From NCBI GenBank assembly GCA_026214975.1, contig CM047805.1, positions 194,184,601 through 194,248,600 of the forward strand: a stretch of 64,000 nt of DNA. The letters are read 5' to 3'. This DNA comes from Gentiana macrophylla (lineage: Eukaryota > Streptophyta > Magnoliopsida > Gentianales > Gentianaceae). Made by a program: the position numbers and the translations under genes. The notes under the pieces are model-generated. The model was not told the origin of the DNA. It saw only the letters and a program-made list of their open reading frames with translations, and did not search any database. Positions within the stretch are counted from its first letter, which is position 1, and each line of letters begins with the position of its first letter. Positions 12,440 to 23,375 of the stretch are shown piece after piece.

Positions 12440-12585
12440 GCCATATCCTCTTGTGTATCCAGTGTATTCTTGTTGCCAAAATTCACCCTTGGACCATCTT
12501 TTGCCACAAAGTTTGATAGACGTTGCTTATTCTTTGTCATATGTCCTGGAACATCCCTTTGTCAAAGTACTGGACACCCTACAAA
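12440..12585 (-). pseudogene. Remnant copia protease, active site lost
   Basis: Between gag and the pre-integrase domain the minus strand still resembles the copia aspartic protease, but the usual D-S-G-C-S-R-H-M-T active site reads as a corrupted T-K-G-C-S-R followed by unrelated residues, in a frame with stops. The catalytic Asp is gone. Later parts (TYNQ, then VTRSLLTKTICIVISERG at 12290-12365) match the flanks of the domain. Confidence 0.55.
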
Positions 12586-14918
12586 ACAAAGTTAATGCAT
12601 TTTAGGTACCCAAACTGTTTAGGTCCATAATGGTGAGTGGTAAGCATGACCCTTGGCATGTCTCCATAAGGTCTTCTTCTGAATGTGTCATACTTTGGTT
12701 CATACATGTATTCCACACATCCATAAGTTCTAACAGTAGGTTGTGTAGGAATCACATATGTTTTCTGGCCTTTTGGTTTGTAATGTTGTTTGAAGTGATT
12801 CTTGTTTGTTAGAAACATTTGCATAACCATAGGTGTGTTGTCTGTTAGGATAAATTTCTATAATAAGGAGTCTCTTGAGGTCTCTCATTGAGGTCTTGTA
12901 AAAGTCCTCTCACGAGCCCTTTGTCGATTCCATTGCATAGGTTTTACCCTAGCAAGATGGTTATACTTACTGTTTTTAACAGTAGGTGCAGGAATATTCC
13001 AATCATCATCAGCAGGGAAGAATCTACCTTTCCCCCTGAGATAAGTATCCCTTGAATGATTAACATTTTTGGGTTTAGGATTCTTATCCTTGGAATATTT
13101 CTGTCTTTCTTACCCTTCTGTGGTCCAGCAGACTTGGTAGCAGGTCTGCTATCAGTAGGCTTAGAAGGCACAGCAGTCCTATTTTTAGATTTACTCTTTT
13201 TATTAGGAGCTGTTGACTTCTTTGACTTCTGATTTTGCTTTCTTGAAGCATTCTCAGTAGGTTTTACTGCCTCAGCAACCTTACTGGGAGTTGGATCTAG
13301 TGCAGGTACAAACTTAGGACCAATTCTGGTGCTAGGTTCAGTGACCTTACTGGATCCACTCTTGTTAGATTGTTGAGTTCCAAATCCAAGCCCAGTTCTA
13401 TCTCCATAAGGCTTTCCTGATTTGTATGCAGTAGTGGAACAAGATGGTTCAAATAGATTGAGAGGTCTGCTGGATGTTCAAAGCAGACTTATGCCGATTC
13501 TCATCCAACATCTTTTCTTTACCTTTGAGAACCCTCAATTTGACTTTCAATCTTCCAACTTCTAATTCAAGAGCTTCTTTTTCAGCCTTCACAACCTCAT
13601 AACCAGATTGTATTATCCTCAGTTGATTAAGGATGGCATCCAAAGTCTCATTGTTGTCAGAATTTCTAGGATTTGAACCACAAGTTGATTCACAATCACT
13701 TTCAAAGAAGAGTATTGATAGATACAGTGTTGTATACCTCCTCGATTTCATCCATATTGGCCATCAAAGCATAATCCTCCATATCAAGAACTCAAAGGTC
13801 AGATCATCCGATTCATTTCCTTTTTTGATTCTACATCATATCCTCGATTCATCTTCAAAGAACCATAGCCTTCTTGCCATGTCTTCTTTGTTGACTCTTG
13901 GTCTTCGTGAGAGTCCGACAATCAGGTCTAAAATGTCCAAGCTTCTTGCAGTTGAAGCAAAGATAATCAGGTTCCTTGCCTTGTTTTAGTTCAGGACAGT
14001 CAGGTTTGAAGTGTCCTGGTTTCTTGCAATGAAAGCACAGATAATCATTATCTTTCCTTGGTTCTTCTTTCCTTCTTTCAGTAGGCCTCTTTGTAAAATT
14101 TCTTGCAGGGGCCTTTCCAGTCTTCATCATCCTGATTTTCTTGCTCAATAGGGCAATTTGTTCTTGCATCTCATCCAAAGATATCATCCCTGTCCTCCCG
14201 ATGTTTCTTCATGATGTGAACCAGCCAATGCAAATGGTCTTTGGCTCTTCCTTTCGCCAGCACCAGCTTTCTTGCTAAATTCATATGCCTTAAGATCAGA
14301 GAACAACTTGAAGGTGTCTTCTTCATGCAATTTCCTCATTTCTTCAATTGCAATACCTTCATTTTCCAAACATCTTTTGCAGTGTAGAGCTTCCAAGATT
14401 TTGGTGTTTACTTCTCTTTTGAATAACTTACACTCTCAAGCAGGTGAGAGTTCATCCAGATTGCATTGAATCTTGATTCCATTTGCTCAATGGTTTCATT
14501 TGGCAAAGATCTTGAACTTTTGGAACCTCTTTCTGGCCACACTGATTTTATTCTTCTTTATTGCATCAGTGCCTTCACAGATCAAGTGAATCTTGTCCCA
14601 AAGTTCCTTTGCAGTCTTGCAATCTTTAACCTTCATGTACATATTGCTATCCAAGGTTCTGTAGATGATATCAATAGCAATGTTGTTGAGGTTTGCCCTT
14701 TTCTTGTCTTCTGCATTCCATTCTCTTTTTGGCTTAGAAATGTACTCAGTTCTGTCACCCACTATTACTGCCTTTGTAATCTCCAGTGGTCCATCAGTTA
14801 ATACATCCATCATCTCATCATGAGTAGCAGCAAGATATGCCTGCATTCGACGTTTATACTCATCAAATCTATCAAGAGAACACATCAACATAGTTCTAGC
14901 ATACTGTGTGTTATCCAT
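12579..14918 (-). pseudogene. Copia gag with two CCHC zinc knuckles, nested element
   Basis: Starts at an ATG (14916-14918), just inside the primer-binding site, with MDNTQYARTMLMCSLDRFDE. The UBN2-like core includes AKELWDKIHLICEG. After frame breaks, 13855-14187 carries two zinc knuckles, CFHCKKPGHFKPDC (about 13996-14037) and CFNCKKLGHFRPDC (about 13918-13959). A coiled-coil segment follows (13449-13751; EKEALELEVGRLKVKLRVL), then a Lys/Ser/Pro-rich linker (12944-13170). Two knuckles instead of one and a long coiled-coil tail fit Sirevirus-type gag. Gag assembles the particle and binds RNA. Broken by at least three frameshifts. Confidence 0.85.
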
Positions 14919-15007
14919 GATGCAAATCTTGAAAATCAGTAACTTGAAAGAAAGTTTTAAAGAGTTTTCACAAGCACAACAAGTAGGATTCCTTCAGAAC
15001 AGAAGTA

Positions 15008-15021
15008 CTGCTCCGATACCA
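15008..15021 (-). other. Primer-binding site (tRNA-iMet) of the nested element
   Basis: On the minus strand TGGTATCGGAGCAG lies two bases inside the 5' LTR end. It is complementary to the 3' end of plant initiator-methionine tRNA apart from one position (CGGAGC for CAGAGC). The identical site is used by the element at 59822. Confidence 0.85.
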
Positions 15022-15023
15022 AT

Positions 15024-16729
15024 TGTTGGTCCCTTGAAAAGGCTTTGGTTAAGTTTAGAGGGGGGGTGAATAAACTTAACACTTAAAACTTTTGGAGTTA
15101 ACAAATTCTACAACTTCAAGAGAATCACGATACTTGAGAGTCTCTGTTGAGACTTCAGTAGAGTCTTTGATAAATGTGAGTTCATCGATAGTTCATTCTT
15201 TGAATTTGTGCAAATGGAATTATATCAAAATTAAGCCTTATTACTTGTTGTTAAATATGATACTAAGTATTAGATACTTAGTAGTGCAGGTGTGTGATTT
15301 GGTTGCTAGATTCGAAGAGGTTGATGAGTGAAATAAACTAAGTGCGTAAAGTAAAATCTTTGAAAGTAAATGGCCAGATTTTATAGTGGTTCCAGTGATG
15401 TAATCCTCGCCACCCACTCTTCTCTGTGATGTTGGAGGGAATTCACTAGAGATCTTTGATGTAGCTTTTACAAAGATTCCTAAGTTGCTTGTCCTTCACC
15501 AATAACTATGGCTTCACAAACCGAAAATTGGGAGCAGGTAGAATTCTTTGCTCAGAGTCTTCCACTGGTCCTTGAAGGGTAGGATTGCCTCTTCGCCACT
15601 CCACCACAAACAACGATCTTTCACACCCCCAATGATACTTCATTGTCTTCAGCAGATTCTTTATAAAATAAAGATTGAATCAAATAAATGATTCGATTGG
15701 CAAAGAAAGCTTGATTAGGATGATGTAATCAGACTTGCGCCTTCAAGTGTTTAATCTTGATGTAGCTTGAATCTGAGAATGCACTTGAAGAAATTTATTG
15801 GATCACAGAGTTTATGCTCAAGAAGTTCACAGGTGTTTTTCATTTCGTAATTAGCACTTAAAGTTTATCCCAAAATTCATCATTTTTCTTGAGTTGAAAG
15901 TCTTCTATTTATAGGCAAGAATGCATGTGACTTGTATTTGAATTTCAAATGTGACCGTTCCTTGTATTTGTCCCATCCGACCGTGCATTCTGCCTCTATT
16001 CATAGGATCGACCTCGCTGTAATTCCTTTTTAAAGCAAATCTGCCCACCCTTTGACTTGTATCCAATGGATAAAAATAAAAGTCATCCCAACGTCTTTTT
16101 AATCTCAACCTTTGATTTCCTTGATAAGTCGAGAGGTAGTTGGTCTGCCCTTATCCATGTAGTCTTCCAAGATAATCTTGAATTAATCGAGGTAATACAT
16201 CGGTGGTTCATGAGTCCATTGAGATACCTATCATCTGTGATCATCATATAATCAGTATATAAAATACAATGCAATTGATTACTTCTATCTAACTTTTATT
16301 TGTGTAGTTAGATTACATCATTTTAATTGTAACTAAGTTCCAAACATCATCCAACTTATGGAACTTAGACCTTCTACACAAGGTATATGTAATCAGTTTA
16401 GGTCATCATAGACTTGCCTAAATTCTGATTCCATATCCTTGACTTAAATTACTAAGTTTGATCCCTTAGCCTTCATTTATCGAGTTTGAACCTCGCCTTT
16501 GGTCTTGGTCTTCACAAGAGGTTCTGACTAGTCAATGACCTATCTACCCTATCGACCTAGACAAGTCTCATTGAAACAAGTCACAGACCTTTACAAAGGC
16601 TTGTTTGATCAAACCTATTTATGAATCAAACTCTAATAAACCTATACATTTAATCTAGACATCTTTTTGCCTTTGCACTATAACAGCTAGTATGGCACTC
16701 ATTATCAAAACTGAGGAATAAGTCCAACA
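15024..16729 (-). repeat. 5' LTR (right copy) of the nested copia element
   Basis: Second LTR copy, adjacent to the primer-binding site, so it is the 5' LTR of this minus-strand element. TATA box at 15905-15915 (minus). It is followed by the duplicated target GGACA at 16730-16734. Confidence 0.9.
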
Positions 16730-18345
16730 GGACATATTTTGTCTCATTTATTAGAGAAGAAAAAGATCCTAATTGTTTTCGTATAAAAGACCTTATGGAA
16801 TTAGCATATGTTCATGAGATGACTTTGTTGTCTCATAAACAGTCTAATCATGTGTTCTCTAATCATTCTTCAAAATCTGTTCTAGAAAGTACCGAATCTG
16901 AAACCCCCAATGTTGAATCAAACAGTTCTTGCTATGAATCTGAATCAGATCTCTCAATTAGCAGCAGTAGTGGAGATGATCAAGATGAACTAGCTTTCTA
17001 TAAGCGGTTCAGATTGTTCATACGCTCACAATACAAGAAAGAAAAATATTTTGCATCTTCCTCTTAGTCAGATGACCAGTCTGCATCAGTTGTTGTTTCT
17101 GAATCTTCATCAAAACCTGAATTGCAGCAAATCAGTCCTATTGCTGTTTTAGAATCTTCATCAAATTTTGAATCTCAGCAATCCAGTCCTGATTCTGGAA
17201 ATACTGCCAAATCAGCAATCATGCCTTAAACCAATTCTGAATCTGAGGTAAAAGAATCTAACTCCATATTTTCTTCTTTAACTAGTGAAAATTTTAAGTT
17301 AAAATGTGAAGTTATGCATCTTAAAAAGGAACTAGGTGATAAAGATAACTTAATATGTTCCTAAATTAATACATCTAGCGAGCTTGAACTTAAATTTTCA
17401 ACTCAAGAAGCTCGGCTCAAACAAAAGGTTTTAGAGTTAGAGGGTGATATTGAAGCCCTGAGATTTGAGAGAGATGTGTTCAAAAAGATCATTCAAGAAT
17501 CTGAAAATAGCTCGAATGAGTTGAACGCTACTCACTCATTTCCTAAGGAATCTGCACTTCAAACTGAACATTGTCCTGAATCTTCTAAGGAAGATGGAAT
17601 GGACAAAGATTCAGTCCCTGAAATTCTGCACTCTATAATCTTCAAACCAATACCTGTTTTTCTGTCACAAGCATCATCATTTACACCATCACACACGCAT
17701 AATACCACTGCATCACAGCCTAAAGCTGAATCACCCACTTCACATCATCATACTAGAAATCATGCATCTAGGAATCATTATGCTTTTCAATATGATAGAA
17801 GAGGATCTAGGAAATTCACTTTTAGACAACGCTTTTATCAAAGTGAAAATGTTGCACACACATATCATAATAATATTAGTCATTCATCATCATGTAGACA
17901 ACATGGTCATTGTACATATCATCCATCTAGTTCTCATGTTTCTAGGAATGTGCATTCATATAGTTCTTATGTTCCTAGGCCTTATACACCTTCTTACGCA
18001 CATTCCCAACATTCTTACACACCACAAGCTGCCCAATATCACTATTGGCAGCCTCCACATCACACACCATATCATCATCATCATACACCTTAATTTCAGC
18101 ATGCTCATTCTCATCATTTTCAGCATTCCCATGCTCCATATTTTCAGCATTACCCATACCATCCTTCTTATGGTTCTCGTGAACATCATTTTAGAACCCA
18201 TGGTTCTAATATTTTTGTTCATGGACCTACAGTTAGGAAAATTTGGGTACCTAAGTCTTCTCTTGGTAGTGTACATGGACCCAAAGTTAATAAAATTTGG
18301 GTGCCTAAATCTCTTTTGACTAATGTACAAGGACCCAATGAATAA
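16730..18345 (+). pseudogene. 3' part of the Sirevirus-like copia gag, His-rich, no pol
   Basis: Continues the frame of 2712-2997 after removal of the inserted element, with LMELAYVHEMTLLSHKQ of the gag core. Then come Ser/Glu-rich repeats, a coiled coil (about 17270-17490), and a strikingly His/Tyr/Ser-rich basic region (17680-18170) where a zinc knuckle would normally sit. The end shows repeated GP-x-(V/N)KIWVPKS motifs (about 18225-18315), a hallmark of the gag C-terminus in this copia group. In-frame stops occur at 17066-17068 and near 17227, 17362 and 18091. Protease, integrase, RT and RNase H are absent: polypurine-like tracts and an LTR-like start follow directly, so the element was pol-less, whether by deletion or ancestrally. 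Confidence 0.7.
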
Positions 18346-18639
18346 AGGGTACCAAGTTTCTTAATTGTTGTTTTGCAGGATTTCATTTGCAACATTTTGG
18401 TATTTGCAAAAGTCCTTGGCATCAATCTCTTATCCTAGACCTTACCCCTTTTGGTATCATTCTTGATATCAGGTTTACAATCAATTTCCTTCCATAATTC
18501 CTTCTCTTGGCCCTTTAATCCTTTCCCTTTTCATCCCGCTTAAGGCCTACATTGTTAAGTATTTTGTGATAATTATGTATTTTATACAAGTATAACTTTC
18601 TTTTCTCTCATATATTTTCTTTAAGCCCTTGATTAATTT

Positions 18640-18800
18640 TCAAACTAAGGGGGAGAGATATGTATTAAAACTTATTTTGATAAGTTATAAGTGTTTCATT
18701 AAGGGGAGCTTATTTTTAAATGAAAACTCATTTGTAGGGGGAGCCTACCCCAAAATAATGTTTTAAAGAGATATTTTGAAAATAATCAAAGGGCGGGAAT
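18640..18800 (+). other. Cluster of polypurine-tract-like motifs before a probable 3' LTR
   Basis: Four G-rich purine runs occur within 160 bp: AAGGGGGAGAG (about 18648), AAGGGGAGC (about 18701), GTAGGGGGAGCCTACCCC (18736-18753, which can also fold as a hairpin) and AAAGGGCGGGAAT (18788-18800). The last abuts TGTTGTGTAC, a plausible LTR start. Multiplied polypurine motifs near the 3' LTR are a reported feature of sireviruses. Confidence 0.5.
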
Positions 18801-19519
18801 TGTTGTGTACTTTGTGTTGATGTAATTTAAAATATATTTATTTTGGGATATATCTCATATTTACTCTATAATCAAGTTGTCACTAAGTGTTTATTCTAAG
18901 TGACATATTTTTGAAAATAATCAAGTCACGTCGAGTTTCATTTCTATATTTTATATGTGACTAAAATATCTTATGATATTATACTTGATCAATATCTTGT
19001 TAATGTCACACCAAAGTTTTACTATGTGTCATAAATTGCTTTATATTAATTTTATCTAAGTCTAGGTATATGTCACATTAAGATCTCAAAATTTTACGAG
19101 TGTGTCAAATGTTTTTGATTATGACATCATTTTATCTTATAATGTGACGTAAGACATTCTGTTATACTATATCATCATTATTTTATATTTGGGGTTACTT
19201 CTAGTATTATATATAAATAATATTATATATTTCGACATAGTATATGTATGTTCTCTGTCGGCCTTGCTTATAACACCAGCCTTTTAATCCAGCCAAATTC
19301 TTTCCCAGCATTTTCTCTAGTCGGCCCTTCTACTTAACCTATTTCTATATAACATTTTATATCTGAATTTTTTTTAATTATTCTTTTTTTTTTGCCACCC
19401 ACTGCCTAGAAGTTTCTAGGAAATTTCCTACTCTCTGAAAATTCTCTACATCTCCTCAAAACACCTCCCCATTAAACTGATCTTTACACCACCTTCCACA
19501 CACCTCTCTATTATTCTGA
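18801..19519 (+). repeat. Probable 3' LTR of the split copia element (start; end not found)
   Basis: Begins TGTTGTGTACTTTG directly after the polypurine-like cluster. It is AT-rich with no coding potential. It is interrupted by the hAT-like insertion at 19528 and presumably resumes after 20100, but I could not find a convincing CAACA end or a second copy. Confidence 0.4.
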
Positions 19520-19527
19520 CTTACCAT

Positions 19528-19835
19528 TAGAAATTTGAATGGCATGCAGTTTGGAGTCGGTTCGGTTCGGTTTTTTGCTATAATTTGGTCGGTTTGGGTC
19601 AGAATTTTATCTCAAACCGAACCGAATCATTTGGAAAACCAATGGTTCGGTTTGAACCAATTTCGGTTTGGGTTCGGTTTGGGTTCGGTTTGAAACCGAT
19701 TTATCTATTAAATGGTTGTTCGGTTTGGGGTTCGGTTCGGTTTGCATATATCATAAAACCCAAAAATAAGATCGGTTTGGATTGGTTTAAAATATAATAT
19801 AATATATATATATAATATATGATATATATAATATA

Positions 19836-19914
<79 letters not shown>

Positions 19915-20091
19915 CGATTCGAGTTAGTTTGGATTGGTTTAAAAAAAAAAAACCGAAACCAAACCAATACATTTCAGTTCGGTTTGAAACCAAACCGAAA
20001 AATTCGGTTTTGTATCGGTTTGGGTCAAATTGGTTTGGATCGGTTTGGATCGATTTGGTTTTCGGTTTCTCGGTTTTCCTGCTCAGCCCTA
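19528..20091. mobile_element. Non-autonomous hAT-like element with AACCGAACC-rich arms
   Basis: A 564-bp segment lies between perfect 8-bp direct repeats CTTACCAT (19520-19527 and 20092-20099). Its left end starts TAGAAATTTGAATGGC and its right end, reverse-complemented, starts TAGGGCTGAGCAGG. An 8-bp duplication and TAG-type ends fit hAT transposons. Both arms are built from dozens of short GGTTCGGTTTGG-type repeats in both orientations around a central (TA)n tract (19838-19912), so the whole can form large imperfect hairpins. There is no transposase; the apparent ORFs are repeat translations. Confidence 0.6.
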
Positions 20092-20101
20092 CTTACCATT
20101 T

Positions 20102-21036
20102 AATCATCTGCTTTCAATAACGTCTATCTCTCTCATTTAAGTAAATATCTCACCTTCCTTTTCATTTCCAGACAAGCTCTCTCATATTTCCATGAATCTC
20201 TTACTCTCTTGAAGAAACCGATCTGACTTTCACCTCTCTCTTCTCGAAATAGCTCTTGCATATGAGAGTACATGTAAATTGATCTCAGATGCTAAAAAGC
20301 TCTCTGAATCTATGCCAAAAATAGCTATGATCTAGACTATGGAATGCACGCAACACTTGATGATGCCAGGATTGTGCACAGTGTGTCCGTGAAGGTGGAG
20401 ATCCGGCCAAAATGAAGCTCTGACATTGATGAGGCCGATGAATACCTCATCTAAGTCCGATGATGTCCGATTAACATCAACTAAACATCTCATGAAGAAT
20501 CTGCTATTTCAGGGAAGCTTTTCTCACCTTTTTACATTTTAGTACTTTTTCTTGCTCTAAATCATCTCTAATATGAGTCACGTATGTTTGACAAAATGGT
20601 TATCTCGATGTGATTTTTTTTTGGGTGATTAAGTTGTTAAATGGAATTTCTATAAATGCACGCCTAATAAACTTTTTTTTATTAAAGCTTAAATCTTTTT
20701 TTTTGAGACCTGAGCCTTTGATTTTTGTAAATCTCAGTTATGTACAAATCTAGTCCCATTTTGACTAAAGGACATATCTTTTATTAGTTTATATGATAAA
20801 ATGTTCAATCTATAAATGCATGCCTGATATAATCAAGAAATATGACTTTATGCTAATAAAGTGTGTGAATTGAAATATTTCTTTTTGGTCTATCCTTGAA
20901 TGATTTGTTAGTTGTTGTGAATGCTTAAAAGTCTTAATTAATCTGTCAAAATGCTTGATCTTTAAAATGCATATTTTGGATCTATTAGACTGTTTTGCAT
21001 GTTATACTCCTGTATCTTTTGTTGAAATAATTTGAA

Positions 21037-21099
<63 letters not shown>

Positions 21100-21240
21100 C
21101 AGTACATGCATGCACTGCATTTTAGCGAACTTATGTAAAGTGCTTGAATTTTGTGCAACTTGATGATATATGTTTGAGTGTGCCTATGTCCAAATTAAAG
21201 TACATCATATGTAAAGTATATGTTATGAGATTTGATCCCC
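20102..21240. other. AT-rich noncoding stretch, possibly LTR/leader sequence
   Basis: No supported gene. Contains a pure (AT)n microsatellite at 21041-21096. It may be the continuation of the LTR that starts at 18801, but I see no clear terminus. Confidence 0.3.
21041..21096. repeat. (AT)n microsatellite
   Basis: Uninterrupted alternating AT run of about 56 bp. Confidence 0.9.
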
Positions 21241-21241
21241 T

Positions 21242-21262
21242 GCTGTGTGTGAATACACAGCA
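21242..21262. repeat. Short inverted repeat GCTGTGT...ACACAGC
   Basis: Perfect 7-bp arms around a six-base loop, within 40 bp of a G-rich run (AAAGGGGGGTAAAAGGG). It may be a terminator-like or polypurine-adjacent structure of an unidentified element. Confidence 0.35.
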
Positions 21263-21299
21263 AGTGTTGTGATCAAAGGGGGGTAAAAGGGTAAGTCCA

Positions 21300-22010
21300 G
21301 TTCATTAAAGAAAAAAAAAACCTCTCAAACTCAAATTTTAACACACACAGCACAAGATACAACATCATTTTTTATGAGAGACAACTTTGCAACAATTTCG
21401 TGTGCATTTTACCATATATTTGTAGCTTATTCGATATACTTTTGGGATAGTTTAGTGGTTTTTATAGGCACGGTTCTCCACTAGTTGAATCACGAGACGA
21501 TAAGATGTTTACGTCCAAAATCTCGACATTTTCGTGTGATTTGTGTGTGTTTTATTGGTATTTGTCACACTTTGGGTATGTTTTTTTATTTTTATTACAG
21601 GTACATCGTGATAGAGGGCGTGACGAGGATCACAACGGTACGAAAATCGTCTAAAACGGAGTTCGTATGAGAAAATGACGCGAGATTCAAACTCAGTCGT
21701 TCAGAGGAAAAAATAAAATATAAATAAAATAATTTTGTTCATCTTTTCTGGGATCCCAACATTTGTGTTGAATGGGACGTGAAGTCCCAGTATGTGTGCC
21801 ATTTCCTTCTTTGCAAATAATAGAAGAATTAGAAGAAAAAAAAGAAGCAAAGGAGCAAAGAGGCATACCTTTATAGAAGAGGGCCCACGACCCATTGGAT
21901 GGAATTAATTGCAAGAAAATATACATTCGCGTCATTTGTAGAACTGGCATAATTCAAGTCGGTCGAATCGAATCGGCATTTATTTTTGAGTAGCCTGTGA
22001 CTATTCCATG
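21300..22010. other. Noncoding stretch, no gene seen
   Basis: Mixed-composition DNA with short spurious ORFs only. A possible splice acceptor (TTTTTATTACAG at about 21590-21600) is present, but no exon with coding character follows. Confidence 0.3.
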
Positions 22011-22175
22011 TAGCCGTGGAAAATTTCCACTTTAAGGCGTGGAATGTAAAATGATCACGTGGAAAATCAACTGGTGCCAAAATTTCTAATTCCACGTGAC
22101 ATGGGGGAAATTTAATAAGCGCCACGTGGAAACGTAGAACGCAACGTGGAAAAATTGCCACGGGCCCCGTGGAAT
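22011..22175. promoter_or_regulatory. Cluster of CACGTG/CGTGGAA palindromes (G-box-like)
   Basis: The CGTGG core recurs at 22015, 22038, 22058, 22125, 22145 and 22168, with an inverted copy at 22092, giving 20-23 bp steps within two groups. Several sites are palindromic: GTGGAAAATTTCCAC (22016-22030), CCACGTGG (22122-22129) and CCACGGGCCCCGTGG (22158-22172). CACGTG is the core bound by plant bZIP and bHLH factors. Downstream is a CT-rich leader-like stretch and ATGG followed by GTAAGC at about 22376. I read it as a promoter or LTR regulatory block; whether it drives anything is unknown. Confidence 0.4.
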
Positions 22176-23290
22176 TCAAGAATAAATGCTCCAACTGTCG
22201 TTTTTTTGCTACATTTCATCCAATACCATCATCTTCTTCACCTAAAATCATCATCTTTTTCACCCAAAATAAACTAACGGGAAATCAATTTATCCACACT
22301 TTCAGAAGAAATCATCATATTATTGGATGGTGTTTTAAAGGGAAATCAACCAACGGGATATCATAAATCAAACAAATGGGTAAGCATTTCATTTAATATT
22401 TTTTTTTGAATTATTATAAATATTGTATTTGTTTTAAATATCGTATTTGTTTTAAATTTTCCTTTTATAGATATAAATTTTTGATTTTTTTGTATGGTGA
22501 GAAGGTAAAGCTTCTAGTTTTAGGGTAGGATAAAATTATGATTTTTAAGCTATTGAAATGATTAATTATAATGAGATCGTTCGATAATGAAATTGACATT
22601 CGTTGGAGGAAAATGTAGTTTATATATTTTATTTTGTTTGAGTTCAATGTGGTTGGTCGTAGTAAAATACTAAACTTGTGTTTTATTAGTTTGGTTATAA
22701 AGTGGCATGTGAAATTGATAAACTTATTTTTATTTTATTACGTTGTTTGTAATCATTTCAGCACGGCCTATAAAATTATCGGTAACAACATAATGATTTT
22801 TTTATAAGAAAGTGAATCGTATGACGAATCTCGACCTATTCTATGGTACGCCTCAACCTGATGAGGTTCTTACAAATGCATGCATCCATAGGGTGTTTTC
22901 GAATCCTTCTGATCCGCTATGTCATGCCTAATCCCCAGGCTTTGTATTGGGGCTCCTGGTAGGTAACTCGTAGAATATTTCATTAGGTCTGCTCAATAGA
23001 GCATCTTTTCCGTTCTCAGCAGCTTTGTAAAGCCTCCGCCGGAAGTGAGGCATCCGTTAGATCGAAATATAAGCTCTGTTATGTTGGCTCTGGCCAGCAT
23101 CTGATCTACCTCGTCATCATCAAATATTCTATGACAATGGTGAAAACAATCTTCTTTTCTATTACCCCCATCTACTGTTACAACACAACACAACGAAACT
23201 TGAAAATTTTACCTAACCTAACCTAATATAACCTAACCTAAACTAACCTCCGCTCATTGTTACAACACAACACAATTAGAAAAAACTAAC

Positions 23291-23295
<5 letters not shown>
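22176..23295. other. Leader-like and unrecognised sequence
   Basis: After the palindrome cluster comes a CT-rich leader with ATGGGTAAGC at 22376, which looks like a first exon ending in a splice donor. A short frame at 22820-22930 starts MTNLDLFYGTPQPDEV and stops at 22929-22931. On the minus strand, 23193-22993 reads FDDDEVDQMLARANITELIF. I recognise neither. Tandem CCTAACCTAA-type repeats lie at about 23210-23250. Confidence 0.3.

Positions 23296-23373
<78 letters not shown>
23296..23373. repeat. (AT)n microsatellite
   Basis: About 78 bp of alternating AT. It sits exactly at the inner break of the LTR fragment that follows. Confidence 0.9.

Positions 23374-23375
<2 letters not shown>

Larger units (their letters stand above)
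2998..16729 (-). mobile_element. Full-length Sirevirus-like Ty1/copia element, nested in another copia gag
   Basis: The 13.7-kb element has LTRs at 2998-4706 and 15024-16729, both with TGTTG...CAACA ends, flanked by the perfect 5-bp duplication GGACA (2993-2997 and 16730-16734). On the minus strand the order is 5' LTR, tRNA-iMet primer site, gag with two zinc knuckles, protease remnant, integrase, reverse transcriptase, RNase H, a roughly 4-kb extra reading region, polypurine tract, 3' LTR. This gene order (integrase before RT) is diagnostic of copia. The large size, long LTRs and post-pol gene point to the Sirevirus group. All reading frames are broken, so it is a full-length but defective copy. 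Confidence 0.9.

Noticed and set aside
17762..18330. Hydrophobic Ile/His-rich ORFs on both strands
   Set aside because: Shadow frames of the His-rich copia gag, caused by CAT/ATG-rich composition.
19701..20103. Ile/Tyr-rich ORFs across the (TA)n tract
   Set aside because: They are translations of the microsatellite and have no protein character.
21485..21670. Small plus-strand ORF
   Set aside because: No recognisable family and no supporting signals; composition like the surrounding noncoding DNA.
22820..22931. Host gene exon after the G-box cluster
   Set aside because: The frame is short, matches nothing I recognise and has no clear splice acceptor in frame; left as unassigned.
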